Origin: Legionella erythra
GTDB lineage: Bacteria; Pseudomonadota; Gammaproteobacteria; Legionellales; Legionellaceae
Direction of reading: 5' to 3'
Length of the DNA stretch: 64,000 nucleotides
NCBI RefSeq assembly: GCF_001467615.1
Contig: NZ_LNYA01000032.1
Location: 1 to 64,000 of the forward strand
Part shown: piece by piece, positions 55,609-64,000 of the stretch
How positions within the stretch are numbered: the first letter of the stretch is position 1
Layout: every line of letters begins with the position of its first letter
Made by a program: the position numbers and the translations under genes
Notes under the pieces: model-generated
Told to the model about the DNA's origin: nothing
Databases searched by the model: none
Seen by the model: the letters and a program-made list of their open reading frames with translations, nothing else

Positions 55609-57300
55609 TTAAATGCTCGGACCACCGCAATGGTATTCATCCTCATTCACCATCCACTCACCGTCCATAGGCGTGCTCTCCAAACTCTCTGTAGGTGGCG
55701 GCGGAATATAATCATCAATGACGGCTGCGGTAATCACAGGCTTAACCGGTTTTTGGTATTCCTCAATGACTTGTGCGCCAAACAGAGTCGCTACAGCTGA
55801 ATATTTGGACACCAGCTTCTTCTTTTTCTGAGCCACAGCGTCCTTGTCAACCTGCACGACTTCTTTCGTGTCTTTCGCGTTATGTTTCGCCTTAGCCAAA
55901 TGCCCTCCCAGGCACTTTTCCAAGGCGCTAAATTCGGCGATATTGATTTTTAATACAGGCTTGACGGGTTCTTCGGTCCGCACCACAACAGGCATCCGCG
56001 ACAATTTGGTAATGAGTCCGCGTAATTTTTCCTTCTCTTCAGCCTGTATCGCTTCTGGCTCCCTGCTGCCTAAACCATCCAGCATCTTGTGGTACTCTTC
56101 CCAGGCATCGGTATTTACGGCTCTCGCCGCACCATCCTGACATTGATACAAAAACCACAGGGATTTTTCACGGGTGAGAATATAGGCACCGAGACGCTGA
56201 GCAGGCAATCGCGCTAACTCATTGGTGAGCAACAATTCACAACTGAATCTTTTTTGCATCAACTGCAGCAGGCTTTTTTGTTTCTCATTATCCACCGCAT
56301 GACGGGTTGATACACGCAAGAGCAGGGATTTAAAAAAGAGTTCATTGCTTTTGTCCCTTAAATCCCTTTTCTTCAGGCAATCCTCGACCAGAGGGTATGG
56401 TTTCAAATCAATGGCATGCGTCCTGCCAAGGCTGTCGTACCAGGTTATCCCCTCTTTTTTTTCATCCACAGTAAAAGCAGACGCAAGCCCCTCCAATTCT
56501 TTCGGTGCCGGGTTGACCAGGACGTTGATCTTACCAAGAAACTCTTCAAGCAAGACACGACATTGTGCTTTAATTTTTGCCCTGATTTTATCATCGTGAG
56601 TGATTGCGGATTTACCGAGCAGGAATTGTAATTCCTTATTGGCCAGTAATAATTCCTTTTTGCCGGTGCTGTCGTACCATCCCATGTACCAGCTTGTTTT
56701 CTTGCCGTTTTGCACAAAATAGACGGCGTATTTTTCCGTCTGTTTAAGGGCAAAATCGCGGGCCTCTTTTTCCCTGTCGAATAAAGCAATTTCGTCCAGG
56801 GCTTTCTCTTTGCGCTGATTGATGAGATCAAGCTCCCGCTGGCGCGCCTCTTTGATGGCCATTTCATTTTGCTGCGTTTTTATGAGCAAGGCCAGTTGTT
56901 CCTTGAGCAGAGGCGTTAGGGCAGTAATCACATGGGTTTGAAGGTACTCATCCGATTCTTTATCATACCCCGGTACTCCCTTGATTAATCCGAGCATGAG
57001 ACGGGTATTGGCTGATGTAGTAGCCCAGCTGCCTTCGGAAATAAAGACAAGCAGGGCCTGCAGGCGAAGCAGTGGGTCGGGAAATTTAAGATCATGTTCG
57101 GCTTTCTTGAAATTATCGCTTCGTTGCCGTGAGTAACTGTAAAACCAGCCCCAGACGTAGGATTGCTTCGGCTCATCATAAACTGCGTGCGCTTTGCCAA
57201 AGATTTCCTCTAATTTTTTTTTACCCGCTTCACTGTTGTCAGAAACCAAATCAATCAGCGCCTGGGTAAATTTCTCCAGGTTATTAATTATTTTTGCCAT
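55609..57300 (-). CDS. coiled-coil protein with three W/Y-rich modules
   Basis: A 563-residue soluble protein from the ATG at 57300, backed by a perfect AAGGAGG seven bases upstream. Residues about 133-190 form a charged coiled coil (KEARQRELDLINQRKEKALDE). Then come three modules of one pattern: aromatic strand, W-Y or W-F turn, D/G, hydrophobic helix. They are at 190-229 (WYMGWYDSTGKKELLL), 276-311 (ITWYDSLGRTHAIDLK) and 371-410 (LWFLYQCQDGAARAVN). A fourth, degenerate one may lie at 46-72. The C-terminus is Lys-rich then acidic (TESLESTPMDGEWM), as in secreted effectors. No family recognised. Confidence 0.6.
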   Translation of the reverse strand: MAKIINNLEKFTQALIDLVSDNSEAGKKKLEEIFGKAHAVYDEPKQSYVWGWFYSYSRQRSDNFKKAEHDLKFPDPLLRLQALLVFISEGSWATTSANTRLMLGLIKGVPGYDKESDEYLQTHVITALTPLLKEQLALLIKTQQNEMAIKEARQRELDLINQRKEKALDEIALFDREKEARDFALKQTEKYAVYFVQNGKKTSWYMGWYDSTGKKELLLANKELQFLLGKSAITHDDKIRAKIKAQCRVLLEEFLGKINVLVNPAPKELEGLASAFTVDEKKEGITWYDSLGRTHAIDLKPYPLVEDCLKKRDLRDKSNELFFKSLLLRVSTRHAVDNEKQKSLLQLMQKRFSCELLLTNELARLPAQRLGAYILTREKSLWFLYQCQDGAARAVNTDAWEEYHKMLDGLGSREPEAIQAEEKEKLRGLITKLSRMPVVVRTEEPVKPVLKINIAEFSALEKCLGGHLAKAKHNAKDTKEVVQVDKDAVAQKKKKLVSKYSAVATLFGAQVIEEYQKPVKPVITAAVIDDYIPPPPTESLESTPMDGEWMVNEDEYHCGGPSI

Positions 57301-57438
57301 GCTCAAACCTCCTTTTTGCTAGCACATCTAATCATCTTAGCTCAGGATCTGATAAAGTAACAATAAAAGCCGCTTGCAAAATCAAAGCAAAACGCTAACA
57401 TGAATTGGTTTTAACATAATAATAACAATAGGTAAGTT

Positions 57439-58077
57439 ATGAGAACTGCACTTCTTTCTGCTGCATTGCTGACGTCCAGCGCTGCTTTTTCCGCTATTCC
57501 GGTTGACGGTTGGTATGCCAGCGTTTTTGGCGGTTACAGTTATCTTCCCGATAATGTCAGCACGGCTAAATACGGCCTGTTTTACAGTGATGCGTCTTAT
57601 ACCAGCGGCTTCAACGCTGGGGGAAGAATTGGTTATAAAAGCTCGCCACTCCGTTATGAAGCGGAATTAACCTATATTGAAGCCGATACCCGTAAATTTG
57701 ATGTCAATTTCGTTAGTCAAACCGGCGTCAGCGGCGAAGCCATCGCCACCGCATTGATGGCCAATGTCTATTATGATTTTCCTGAAATTGTGCCGGCGAT
57801 TGAACCCTACCTCGGCGCGGGTTTGGGGTATGCCTGGGTCGAAACAACACTGAAAAGCAGCGGCCCCTTTGGTCCGAATCGCTTCAAAGACTCCAATAAC
57901 GTTTTTGCTTATCAGGCCACAGCCGGATTGACTTACAATTTTGCTGAAAATTATTCAGTGGATGCCGGCTATCGCTATTTTGCCACGCAACGCGTCAGTG
58001 CATTTAATAAAACATTCCAGGCGCATTTAGCCAGCGTCGGAGTGACTTACCGTTTTGACGTGGCAAATTATAAATAA
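57439..58077 (+). CDS. outer membrane beta-barrel protein, first of a pair
   Basis: A 212-residue protein with a signal peptide (1-20, ending AFSAIP) and about eight amphipathic strands with Gly/Tyr-rich turns (GWYASVFGGYSYLP, GGRIGYKSSPLRYEAELTYIEA, YLGAGLGYAWVET, GLTYNFAENYSVDAGYRYFAT). This is the small eight-stranded barrel family related to OmpA-TM/Opa-like proteins. It is followed after about 11 bases by a homologous barrel gene, so the two are a cotranscribed tandem pair. A role in surface exposure or adhesion is guesswork. Confidence 0.8.
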   Translation: MRTALLSAALLTSSAAFSAIPVDGWYASVFGGYSYLPDNVSTAKYGLFYSDASYTSGFNAGGRIGYKSSPLRYEAELTYIEADTRKFDVNFVSQTGVSGEAIATALMANVYYDFPEIVPAIEPYLGAGLGYAWVETTLKSSGPFGPNRFKDSNNVFAYQATAGLTYNFAENYSVDAGYRYFATQRVSAFNKTFQAHLASVGVTYRFDVANYK

Positions 58078-58088
58078 GGACGTTGTTC

Positions 58089-58796
58089 ATGAAGAATTCT
58101 TTTCGTATGGGTTTTACCGCTTTGGCTTTACTGGCTGGCAGTTCAAGCTACGCCGTTAATCCCGTTCAGGGATGGTACTTAAGCCTTGGCGGCGGAGCCT
58201 CCCACATTACCGATGTGGACTTTACCTTTAATAACCCGATCCTGGGCATTAATGACAGTAACGCCACCCTCACTTATTCGTTGGGCGGCGATGCGTTCGG
58301 CTCATTGGGTTACCGTTGGAACAAATTCCGTTTTGAAGGCGAGCTTTTCTTTAATTATGATCAGTTTGATAAAATTCAATCAGGAACTTTCGTTCTGCGT
58401 AACCACACCACCCCGAATGGTTTCGACATGGAAGGCAAGACTGTCATTATTGGCGGCCTCGTCAATGCCCTCTATGAACTGTATCAGGCCGGCGGCGACG
58501 GCAGCTTTGTCCCCTACCTCGGTTTAGGATTAGGTTACGGCACCGTGCGCAGCAATTTCAAGTTGTATAATGTTAATTACAACAATAGTCAGGTTCCTAT
58601 TTTTGAGAGCAAGGAATCATCCAGTACCGCTATGGCGCAGGGAATTCTCGGTCTCAGTTATTTCCTTGATGACTTTGCCGCCTTTGGTCTGGATTTTCGG
58701 TATTTAGCCACCAGCAACATCGACTCTCTGAATGCCAGCCTGCGCATTCCCACAGTCAATGTCAGCTTCATCTATGCTCTGGATTCTTCTTCCTGA
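58089..58796 (+). CDS. outer membrane beta-barrel protein, second of the pair
   Basis: About 235 residues from the ATG at 58089 (AAGGA upstream). It has a signal peptide ending SSYAVNP, then strand-turn patterns like the preceding protein: GWYLSLGGGASHI, GSLGYRWNKFRFEGELFF, YLGLGLGYGTV and GILGLSYFLDDFAAFGLDFRYLAT. The shared PV.GWY start and GYR...R.EGEL element show common ancestry with the gene upstream, with substantial divergence. A 21-base GC-rich hairpin lies downstream at 58843. Confidence 0.8.
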   Translation: MKNSFRMGFTALALLAGSSSYAVNPVQGWYLSLGGGASHITDVDFTFNNPILGINDSNATLTYSLGGDAFGSLGYRWNKFRFEGELFFNYDQFDKIQSGTFVLRNHTTPNGFDMEGKTVIIGGLVNALYELYQAGGDGSFVPYLGLGLGYGTVRSNFKLYNVNYNNSQVPIFESKESSSTAMAQGILGLSYFLDDFAAFGLDFRYLATSNIDSLNASLRIPTVNVSFIYALDSSS

Positions 58797-58842
58797 GGCG
58801 GAGCAAAAGCATCTTGCCGTCATTCTTCATTTAAATGCTACT

Positions 58843-58863
58843 TTCCGCGCTTGATGCGCGGAA
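58843..58863. repeat. GC-rich inverted repeat after the barrel genes
   Basis: TTCCGCGC and GCGCGGAA form an 8-bp stem with loop TTGAT. It could terminate the barrel transcript, although no T-run follows. The design resembles the dispersed hairpins at 3019 and 35119. Confidence 0.4.
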
Positions 58864-58945
58864 TCCAATTAATCCAGGAATCAACTGGTTGCCTAATACT
58901 GAAAGACTGCCTATGATCGGAGTATCTTTTCATTAAGGCTGACTG

Positions 58946-59602
58946 ATGACCTATCTTATCGCACCTTCTCTACTCTCTGCTGATATGACCCGCCTTGGCG
59001 AGGAAGTCAACGCTGTTTTGAATGCCGGCGCCGACATGATTCATTTTGATGTCATGGACAATCATTACGTGCCGAATTTAACCATCGGTCCTCTGGTCTG
59101 CGAAGCGCTGCACAAGCGTTTCCCGCATGCCGTGATCGATGTTCACCTCATGGCCATGCCCATTGATGATCTTATCGTGCAATTTGCCAAAGCCGGCGCC
59201 AAACGGCTCAGTATCCATCCCGATGCCACGATTCATCTTGATAGAAGCCTCGCCCTGATTCAACAACAGGGTGCTGAAGCGGGCTTGGTATTAAATCCAT
59301 CCACGTCGCCCGATTGCCTGCAATGGGTGGCCCACCGGCTCGATTTTATTTTAATCATGACCGTTAACCCCGGGTTTGGCGGGCAACAGCTGATTCCTGA
59401 AGTCATGGACAAGATTGCCTACATCCACCATCGTTATCCCCATTTACCCATTTGTGTGGATGGCGGCGTCAATCAACACAATATTGCTACACTGGCACGC
59501 GCGGGAGCTACCCAATTTGTCGCTGGTTCTGCTATATTCTCTACTGCAGATTACGGCGATACCATCGCCGCCATGCGTAAACAACTGGATTGCATCGGTT
59601 AG
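58946..59602 (+). CDS. rpe: ribulose-phosphate 3-epimerase
   Basis: A 218-residue TIM-barrel epimerase of the pentose phosphate pathway that interconverts ribulose-5-phosphate and xylulose-5-phosphate. IAPSLLSADMTRLGEEV at the start, HFDVMDNHYVPNLTIGP with metal-binding His/Asp, DVHLMAMPIDD, MTVNPGFGGQ and the phosphate loop DGGVNQHN are all present. AAGG stands seven bases before the ATG. It is a normal, complete enzyme and is followed by slt after 95 bases. Confidence 0.96.
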   Translation: MTYLIAPSLLSADMTRLGEEVNAVLNAGADMIHFDVMDNHYVPNLTIGPLVCEALHKRFPHAVIDVHLMAMPIDDLIVQFAKAGAKRLSIHPDATIHLDRSLALIQQQGAEAGLVLNPSTSPDCLQWVAHRLDFILIMTVNPGFGGQQLIPEVMDKIAYIHHRYPHLPICVDGGVNQHNIATLARAGATQFVAGSAIFSTADYGDTIAAMRKQLDCIG

Positions 59603-59697
59603 CGGTGTTTATAGGGATATACACAAGAACAATAACCATCGCCTCAACTTCTAACATCGAGCACTCTCCCGAATGCTCACGTCGTTAACGAGAGACT

Positions 59698-61485
59698 ATG
59701 AAAAAGTGTTTAATTGTGCTGTGGTTAATTGGCATAACCAGTTTCGCCCATGGTGCCTCAGGGAATGCCTACCTTGGGCGCTTTATGGCGTATCTTGAGT
59801 GGAGTCAACATTTACCGGAACACCCGGACGAAGCTTTCTTTGCCTTCATCAGTGAAGATACGCCGCTCGCCAATAAATTACGCAATCGCTGGCTTTATCA
59901 TCTTGCACAGAATAAGGATTGGGCCAACTATCTTAAATATTACAAGCCCACGACAGACGTCAATCTGCAATGTTTTAAAAACCTGGCCAATTACAACCAG
60001 GGCAATACCGTGGCGGCCATGCAGGATACACGGGCCATCTGGCTATCCGGTAATTCCCAGCCCCCGGGATGCAACCGCTTGCTGGATATGTATGTAAAAA
60101 GCGATCAGTTCAATGAAAACTTAATCACCCAACGCATTACTCTTGCCCTGGATAAACGCAATCTGCCTTTAGTCCGTTACTTGCTTAAACTATACAAAAA
60201 ACCCCGTCTTCAGGATCAGGACCTGCTGATGAGTATTCATCAATCGCCGGGCCGTATCCTGCAGTTAACCCCGGGCGGTTTGCACGGCGAATTTTACCTT
60301 TACGGCTTAAAACGCATGGTTTCCATCAACATGGATCAGGCGCTTAAATACTGGCAAAACCCCAAAACCAAAAAAATGCTGTCGACCGCTCAGCAACAGG
60401 CTTTTTTAGCCCATTTAACACTTTACAAAGCCATGCGCAATCATGAGGATACAGCGTTCTGGTTTGCCAGGATTCAACCAGCCTTTTACGATTCAACGCT
60501 TCTGGATTGGCAAATTCGCTTTGCTTTAAAACGCGGGCAATGGCGGCAGGTGGAAAAACTGATTCAACACTCGCCCGAAAAAGACAATCCCTGCTGGCAG
60601 TATTGGCTTGCCCGGGCAATGGAAAAACAGGGCCGTCAGGGCGAGGCTCGGGAAATCTACAAAACCCTCGCGCAGACCCGCCACTATTATGGGTTCCTAG
60701 CCAGTTTGCGCATCCATAAAACCCCCAATTTTCAGAATGAAAAAGCCATAACGGATTTGAATCTGTTAAAACCCTATAAACCATTTACCGATAACATCAA
60801 ATCCTTGTACCACTCCAAACAAACCCTGCAGGCCTCGCGTTTGTTAAATGATTTTGCCAGCGAACTGCCGAAAAGTGATAAAAGCGCACTGGCTTTCTGG
60901 GTCGCCAATACTCTGCAATGGCATGAAAAATCACTGGCTTTAAGCAACAACGAGGAATTAAACAATCAACTGTCTCTGCGTTTCCCTTTGGCTTATCACA
61001 GCACCATTACTCAACACGCCCAGAATCATCAAGTACCACAGGAACTGATTTATGCCATCATTCGCCAGGAAAGCAGTTTTCGTGAAGATGTGGTTTCTGT
61101 AGCGGGCGCAAGGGGTCTTATGCAACTCATGCCCAGTACCGCCGTGGTTGTCGCCAAACTGGCAAAAATTCCTTACGGCGACAAGGCACAGCTCTTTTTA
61201 TCACAAAAAAACATCAGTATCGGCGTAGCTTACCTGGCCACACTGGCCAAACGCTTTAATCGCCATCCACTGTTAATCGTCGCCGCTTATAACGCGGGTC
61301 CCAGGCAAGTCAATTATTGGCTTAAAAATCACCCGCCCAAGGAAATTGATGTCTGGATAGAGACCCTGCCCTGGCATGAAACCCGCAATTACCTGAAAAA
61401 CGTTATTTCATTCTATGCGGTTTATCAATTCCGCATGCAGAAAAAAATGGATTTGAGTGCGTTTATGAGGCCATTAATCGATTGA
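59698..61485 (+). CDS. slt: soluble lytic murein transglycosylase
   Basis: A 595-residue periplasmic enzyme that cleaves peptidoglycan glycan strands with formation of 1,6-anhydro ends. The signal peptide (1-19) ends SFAHGAS. A long alpha-helical superhelix forms the ring (residues 25-440), and the C-terminal catalytic domain has the Glu motif IYAIIRQESSFREDVVSVAGARGLMQLMPSTA and the later AAYNAGPRQVNYWL. The length is close to E. coli Slt70. GAGAG lies just upstream of the ATG. It converges on the gene ending at 61511. Confidence 0.93.
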   Translation: MKKCLIVLWLIGITSFAHGASGNAYLGRFMAYLEWSQHLPEHPDEAFFAFISEDTPLANKLRNRWLYHLAQNKDWANYLKYYKPTTDVNLQCFKNLANYNQGNTVAAMQDTRAIWLSGNSQPPGCNRLLDMYVKSDQFNENLITQRITLALDKRNLPLVRYLLKLYKKPRLQDQDLLMSIHQSPGRILQLTPGGLHGEFYLYGLKRMVSINMDQALKYWQNPKTKKMLSTAQQQAFLAHLTLYKAMRNHEDTAFWFARIQPAFYDSTLLDWQIRFALKRGQWRQVEKLIQHSPEKDNPCWQYWLARAMEKQGRQGEAREIYKTLAQTRHYYGFLASLRIHKTPNFQNEKAITDLNLLKPYKPFTDNIKSLYHSKQTLQASRLLNDFASELPKSDKSALAFWVANTLQWHEKSLALSNNEELNNQLSLRFPLAYHSTITQHAQNHQVPQELIYAIIRQESSFREDVVSVAGARGLMQLMPSTAVVVAKLAKIPYGDKAQLFLSQKNISIGVAYLATLAKRFNRHPLLIVAAYNAGPRQVNYWLKNHPPKEIDVWIETLPWHETRNYLKNVISFYAVYQFRMQKKMDLSAFMRPLID

Positions 61486-61510
61486 TTACGCCAATGGGAA
61501 CCTCCCGACT

Positions 61511-63661
61511 TCATTGCTTGGGAGGCTCTGGCTTCTGCATAGCGACCCGCGGCAACTGTTCGTGTCGCCGGATAAAAAACCGGCCATTAAATTGATATTT
61601 ACTCTGAGGTTGGTTCGTTGCCATCTCCGATTCAACCGGCATTTTATCCGTATTTTTTCTTTTTTGGTTGGTGATTGTCTCAGGATAACTCCAAAGAGAT
61701 AAAAATTGCTCCCCAAACAAAGAATAGGCATCGCTGAATGACTGTCTCGCTTCTTCCTTGCTCCTGACCTCTCTTAATTGCTCAATCATCTCATCCATCA
61801 AGCGAAGATCGAATGGATTTTGATCAAGACGGCGAAAACGCCCGAAACCCAATGGCTTGCGTCGCATTCTTGACACGGGCTCCCCATGCTGAGGGGGTGA
61901 CGTTAATTGGCTGATTAATCGATCAGGCAGACCTGACATCCCGTTGGGAAATGACATGCAGCGCAGGGAACCGCTCCCGTTTAAAATAAGGGATGCCGCC
62001 TCAGGGGAGCCAACAGGGTAAAGCGTTATGCCATTTTCTTTCAATATTTTTGCGGTCACCTCAAGCAACGGCCTTAAGTTGTCATTGGCCGGAGATAAAG
62101 CAATTAAAAAATGCCCTGATTTCCATTGCCCGGTTATACCATTTACCAAATTTAAAACAATGCGCGGCCCATCATCCAGCTCATCGGCGTCGAAACAATC
62201 ATCATTTAAAACATATTGATAAGCCAACGCTGGTATAGGTACGACTTTAAAGCCATGGGATTGAAGGGTTTTAGTCAGTGATACGATAAAACCACCAAGG
62301 GTTTCCTTCAGTTTATGATTTTGAAACAAGACGCTATCCAGGTAGGCTTCTTTTCGTTTCAGCTCCCGATCATGCGGATGCAATTGCCGTTGGTTTTGTA
62401 TTTGTTCCCGAATGGGCTCAAGGATATCCTCCACTAATTGAAAATCGTGTAGCAAAATGATGCCATTTGGTCCCTGGGTCATAATCATATCAATATGGAA
62501 CAGGGGATTAGATAAAATAATCAATTGTGAGGAATGGATATTGGACTCTTCAGCAATAGCAAATTTTGCCTCTTCAATGTCATGCCATTGAATGGGGTGA
62601 TTATTTTTTTCAAGATTGAAATAGAAGTCATCCTGAGGCATTGGGTGCTTCTTTAATTCCTTGATATAATTTAAATTCTGGTAACCATGCTGTTTGCGAT
62701 AGGCCGCTGTTAACACCAGGCTATTTTCACCGAGCACAACCAATAACTCCCCTTTCGTATTGGTCAGGCAGTAGGTATTGCCCCCTTCAAGAAGAACCTG
62801 GCTGCTTTTGATATCAATTCCCGCCTGTTGAAAAAGATCTTTTAATTGGTGTTTATGGCTATCCAATTCTGCTGATAATTGCGATCCATAACTGCCCTCC
62901 GTTTCAAACCCAAACACCATAGCCTCGTCTTCATCATCACTTGCGGAATCGTCTGCATCGCTGCTTTTTTTCATAGGCCTGGCAAAGGCGTATTTACCAC
63001 TACGCGGATTGAGCTCCATTGCGCTATCGGCGATGGCGAAATACGATTGGGATAATCCTTCATCATTAAATAAAAGCATGCCATTCCCAAGGCGCCTGAA
63101 TAAATCGCGCAGCCATAACCACTCTTCGATTTTAAGCCCTTCTGGAGTATGAGCCCGGGTTTCTAACGCCAGAAAATGCACCGGAACACTCAGTTTGTCG
63201 CATGTTCCCTTCAACTCGTCACTTATTTCTTCTGTCCCAAACGTGGAGATAGTGAATGAATCACCATAACGCACATCATCTATCTTGGGACCACAGAAAT
63301 AATTATAAACACTGAAATCACGATCCTGTTGAGAGATCCCCCTTAGGTCATGATGATCTAAATGGCTGAATGCCTTTCTGAATGGCAAATCGTTGGGAAA
63401 ACTGACCGCAGAAAAATCATCCTGAAGGACTATCGCCCGCTTGATGTGTAATTTTTTAAACGGCAGGGGGATTATTTTCTGCCCATCGCTGATTTCTGCC
63501 TGACGTTCAATAAATTCCAACTGGAATAAGGGGGTGTTTTTATATTCATACTGAAGGACATAACCAGAGTCAGGCTGATGCAATGGCTTGACTGAAACGG
63601 TAAAGCAATCGGTCTTAAACGGTTTTTCAAGTAATTGATTGATAATTGTCTGCAATGACAT
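61511..63661 (-). CDS. large protein with guanidino-group-modifying (deiminase-like) motifs
   Basis: A 716-residue cytosol-type protein, no signal peptide. Four motifs of the deiminase/amidinotransferase fold occur in order: WLRD (183-186), LEGGN (291-295), FHID (388-391) and GSGSLRC (562-568). In agmatine and arginine deiminases the equivalent RD, EGG, H.D and Cys residues bind the guanidinium and form the catalytic Cys-His-Asp set. Here His389, Asp391 and Cys568 could serve. Spacing is longer than in small deiminases, with an acidic insert at 233-247. The C-terminal 130 residues are unmatched. It may be a secreted host-modifying enzyme. The fold assignment rests on motifs read by eye. Confidence 0.55.
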   Translation of the reverse strand: MSLQTIINQLLEKPFKTDCFTVSVKPLHQPDSGYVLQYEYKNTPLFQLEFIERQAEISDGQKIIPLPFKKLHIKRAIVLQDDFSAVSFPNDLPFRKAFSHLDHHDLRGISQQDRDFSVYNYFCGPKIDDVRYGDSFTISTFGTEEISDELKGTCDKLSVPVHFLALETRAHTPEGLKIEEWLWLRDLFRRLGNGMLLFNDEGLSQSYFAIADSAMELNPRSGKYAFARPMKKSSDADDSASDDEDEAMVFGFETEGSYGSQLSAELDSHKHQLKDLFQQAGIDIKSSQVLLEGGNTYCLTNTKGELLVVLGENSLVLTAAYRKQHGYQNLNYIKELKKHPMPQDDFYFNLEKNNHPIQWHDIEEAKFAIAEESNIHSSQLIILSNPLFHIDMIMTQGPNGIILLHDFQLVEDILEPIREQIQNQRQLHPHDRELKRKEAYLDSVLFQNHKLKETLGGFIVSLTKTLQSHGFKVVPIPALAYQYVLNDDCFDADELDDGPRIVLNLVNGITGQWKSGHFLIALSPANDNLRPLLEVTAKILKENGITLYPVGSPEAASLILNGSGSLRCMSFPNGMSGLPDRLISQLTSPPQHGEPVSRMRRKPLGFGRFRRLDQNPFDLRLMDEMIEQLREVRSKEEARQSFSDAYSLFGEQFLSLWSYPETITNQKRKNTDKMPVESEMATNQPQSKYQFNGRFFIRRHEQLPRVAMQKPEPPKQ

Positions 63662-63837
63662 GATTTTTTCAGATTGATGAATACAAGAGACCTGTTATTA
63701 TTCAATGCCATGACCAATACGTCAATTTAAAAATCAATATGACTCCTAATTCATCTAATTCTGCCCTCTAGAACGCAAATACCGTGTCTAGTCAATTTTA
63801 ACTCAATATTTAAACAATTTGGGAAGCCAGGGATAGT

Positions 63838-63867
63838 AAAAGGCATTTCCCACTGGAAATGCCTTTT
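63838..63867. terminator. rho-independent-type terminator
   Basis: A perfect 13-bp stem (63838-63850 with 63855-63867) and a four-base loop, ending in TTTT on both strands. It lies just past the stop of the partial minus-strand gene at the right edge. Confidence 0.7.
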
Positions 63868-63876
63868 GAGGATGGA

Positions 63877-64000
63877 TTAGGCTTTTGCAAAGGCGCGCTT
63901 TAAAGCATTGGCTGAGGCGCTGAAGGCAAGCAATGCCGCTTCATAATGGGAGGGTAAGGCACAAAAATCGTGCAGGATACCGCCAAATTCGATGAATTGG
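63877..64000 (-). CDS. partial unidentified CDS at the right edge
   Basis: An open minus-strand frame runs in from beyond the window and stops at 63877. Only the last about 40 residues are visible: FIEFGGILHDF, then LPSHYEAALLAFSASANALKRAFAKA. The Ala-rich helical end is not recognised. A terminator follows it at 63838-63867. Confidence 0.5.
   Translation of the reverse strand, partial: QFIEFGGILHDFCALPSHYEAALLAFSASANALKRAFAKA

Noticed and set aside
1-64000. CRISPR arrays, insertion sequences, tRNA or rRNA genes
   Set aside because: No regular repeat-spacer array, no transposase-like protein with terminal repeats, and no cloverleaf-like segment was seen on either strand.

Overview
The window looks like chromosomal DNA of a Legionella species that is probably not L. 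pneumophila. The reasons are AT-leaning codon use, a large LPS/O-antigen locus beside housekeeping genes, and several large proteins of the kind that serve as Dot/Icm effectors. These include an F-box/pentapeptide protein ending in a CaaX box, an ankyrin-like protein, acidic-tailed paralogues and coiled-coil proteins. The genus call is inference from gene content; no rRNA, tRNA, IS element or CRISPR array is visible.

Positions 1-33,930 hold a surface polysaccharide locus. It contains a WbpL/WecA-type initiating transferase, pgi, five sugar epimerases/dehydratases and two AsnB-type amidotransferases. The ABC export system has two ATPases (Wzt-type) and one permease (Wzm). There are three paralogous glycosyltransferases plus a fourth unrelated one, a WbqC-family protein, four methyltransferases, a GNAT acetyltransferase and a NodB-like deacetylase. 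An eleven-gene minus-strand operon (31300 down to 19194) begins with wbpA-wbpB-wbpD-wbpI. That is the pathway to UDP-2,3-diacetamido-2,3-dideoxy uronic acids, but the aminotransferase WbpE is absent from the window. The next gene is an lhgO-like L-2-hydroxyglutarate oxidase, which would recycle the by-product reported for WbpB. The AsnB-like enzymes plausibly amidate the uronic acids, as proposed for WbpS/WbtH. A POT-family transporter closes this part.

Positions 34,000-43,550 are mostly housekeeping: an ankyrin-like protein with apparently degenerate flanks, DDAH, lipA, a GGDEF diguanylate cyclase, a CDGSH protein, a thioredoxin/CcdA-like membrane protein, a CBS protein, a 17-kDa-antigen-like lipoprotein, and dnaB-alr (one base apart).

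Positions 43,550-64,000 mix housekeeping genes (SNF2 helicase, nadE, rpe, slt, two small beta-barrels, a DUF2147 protein) with large unrecognised or effector-like genes. These are the F-box/pentapeptide/CaaX protein (43900), a divergent pair of paralogues (52335 and 52524), a coiled-coil protein with three W/Y-rich modules (57300), and a 716-residue protein (63661). The last carries, in the right order, the signature motifs of guanidino-group-modifying enzymes (arginine/agmatine deiminase fold). The F-box/CaaX and deiminase-like proteins are the strongest candidates for undescribed biology. Starts were moved from the longest frame where a Shine-Dalgarno sequence or a paralogue supported a different one.
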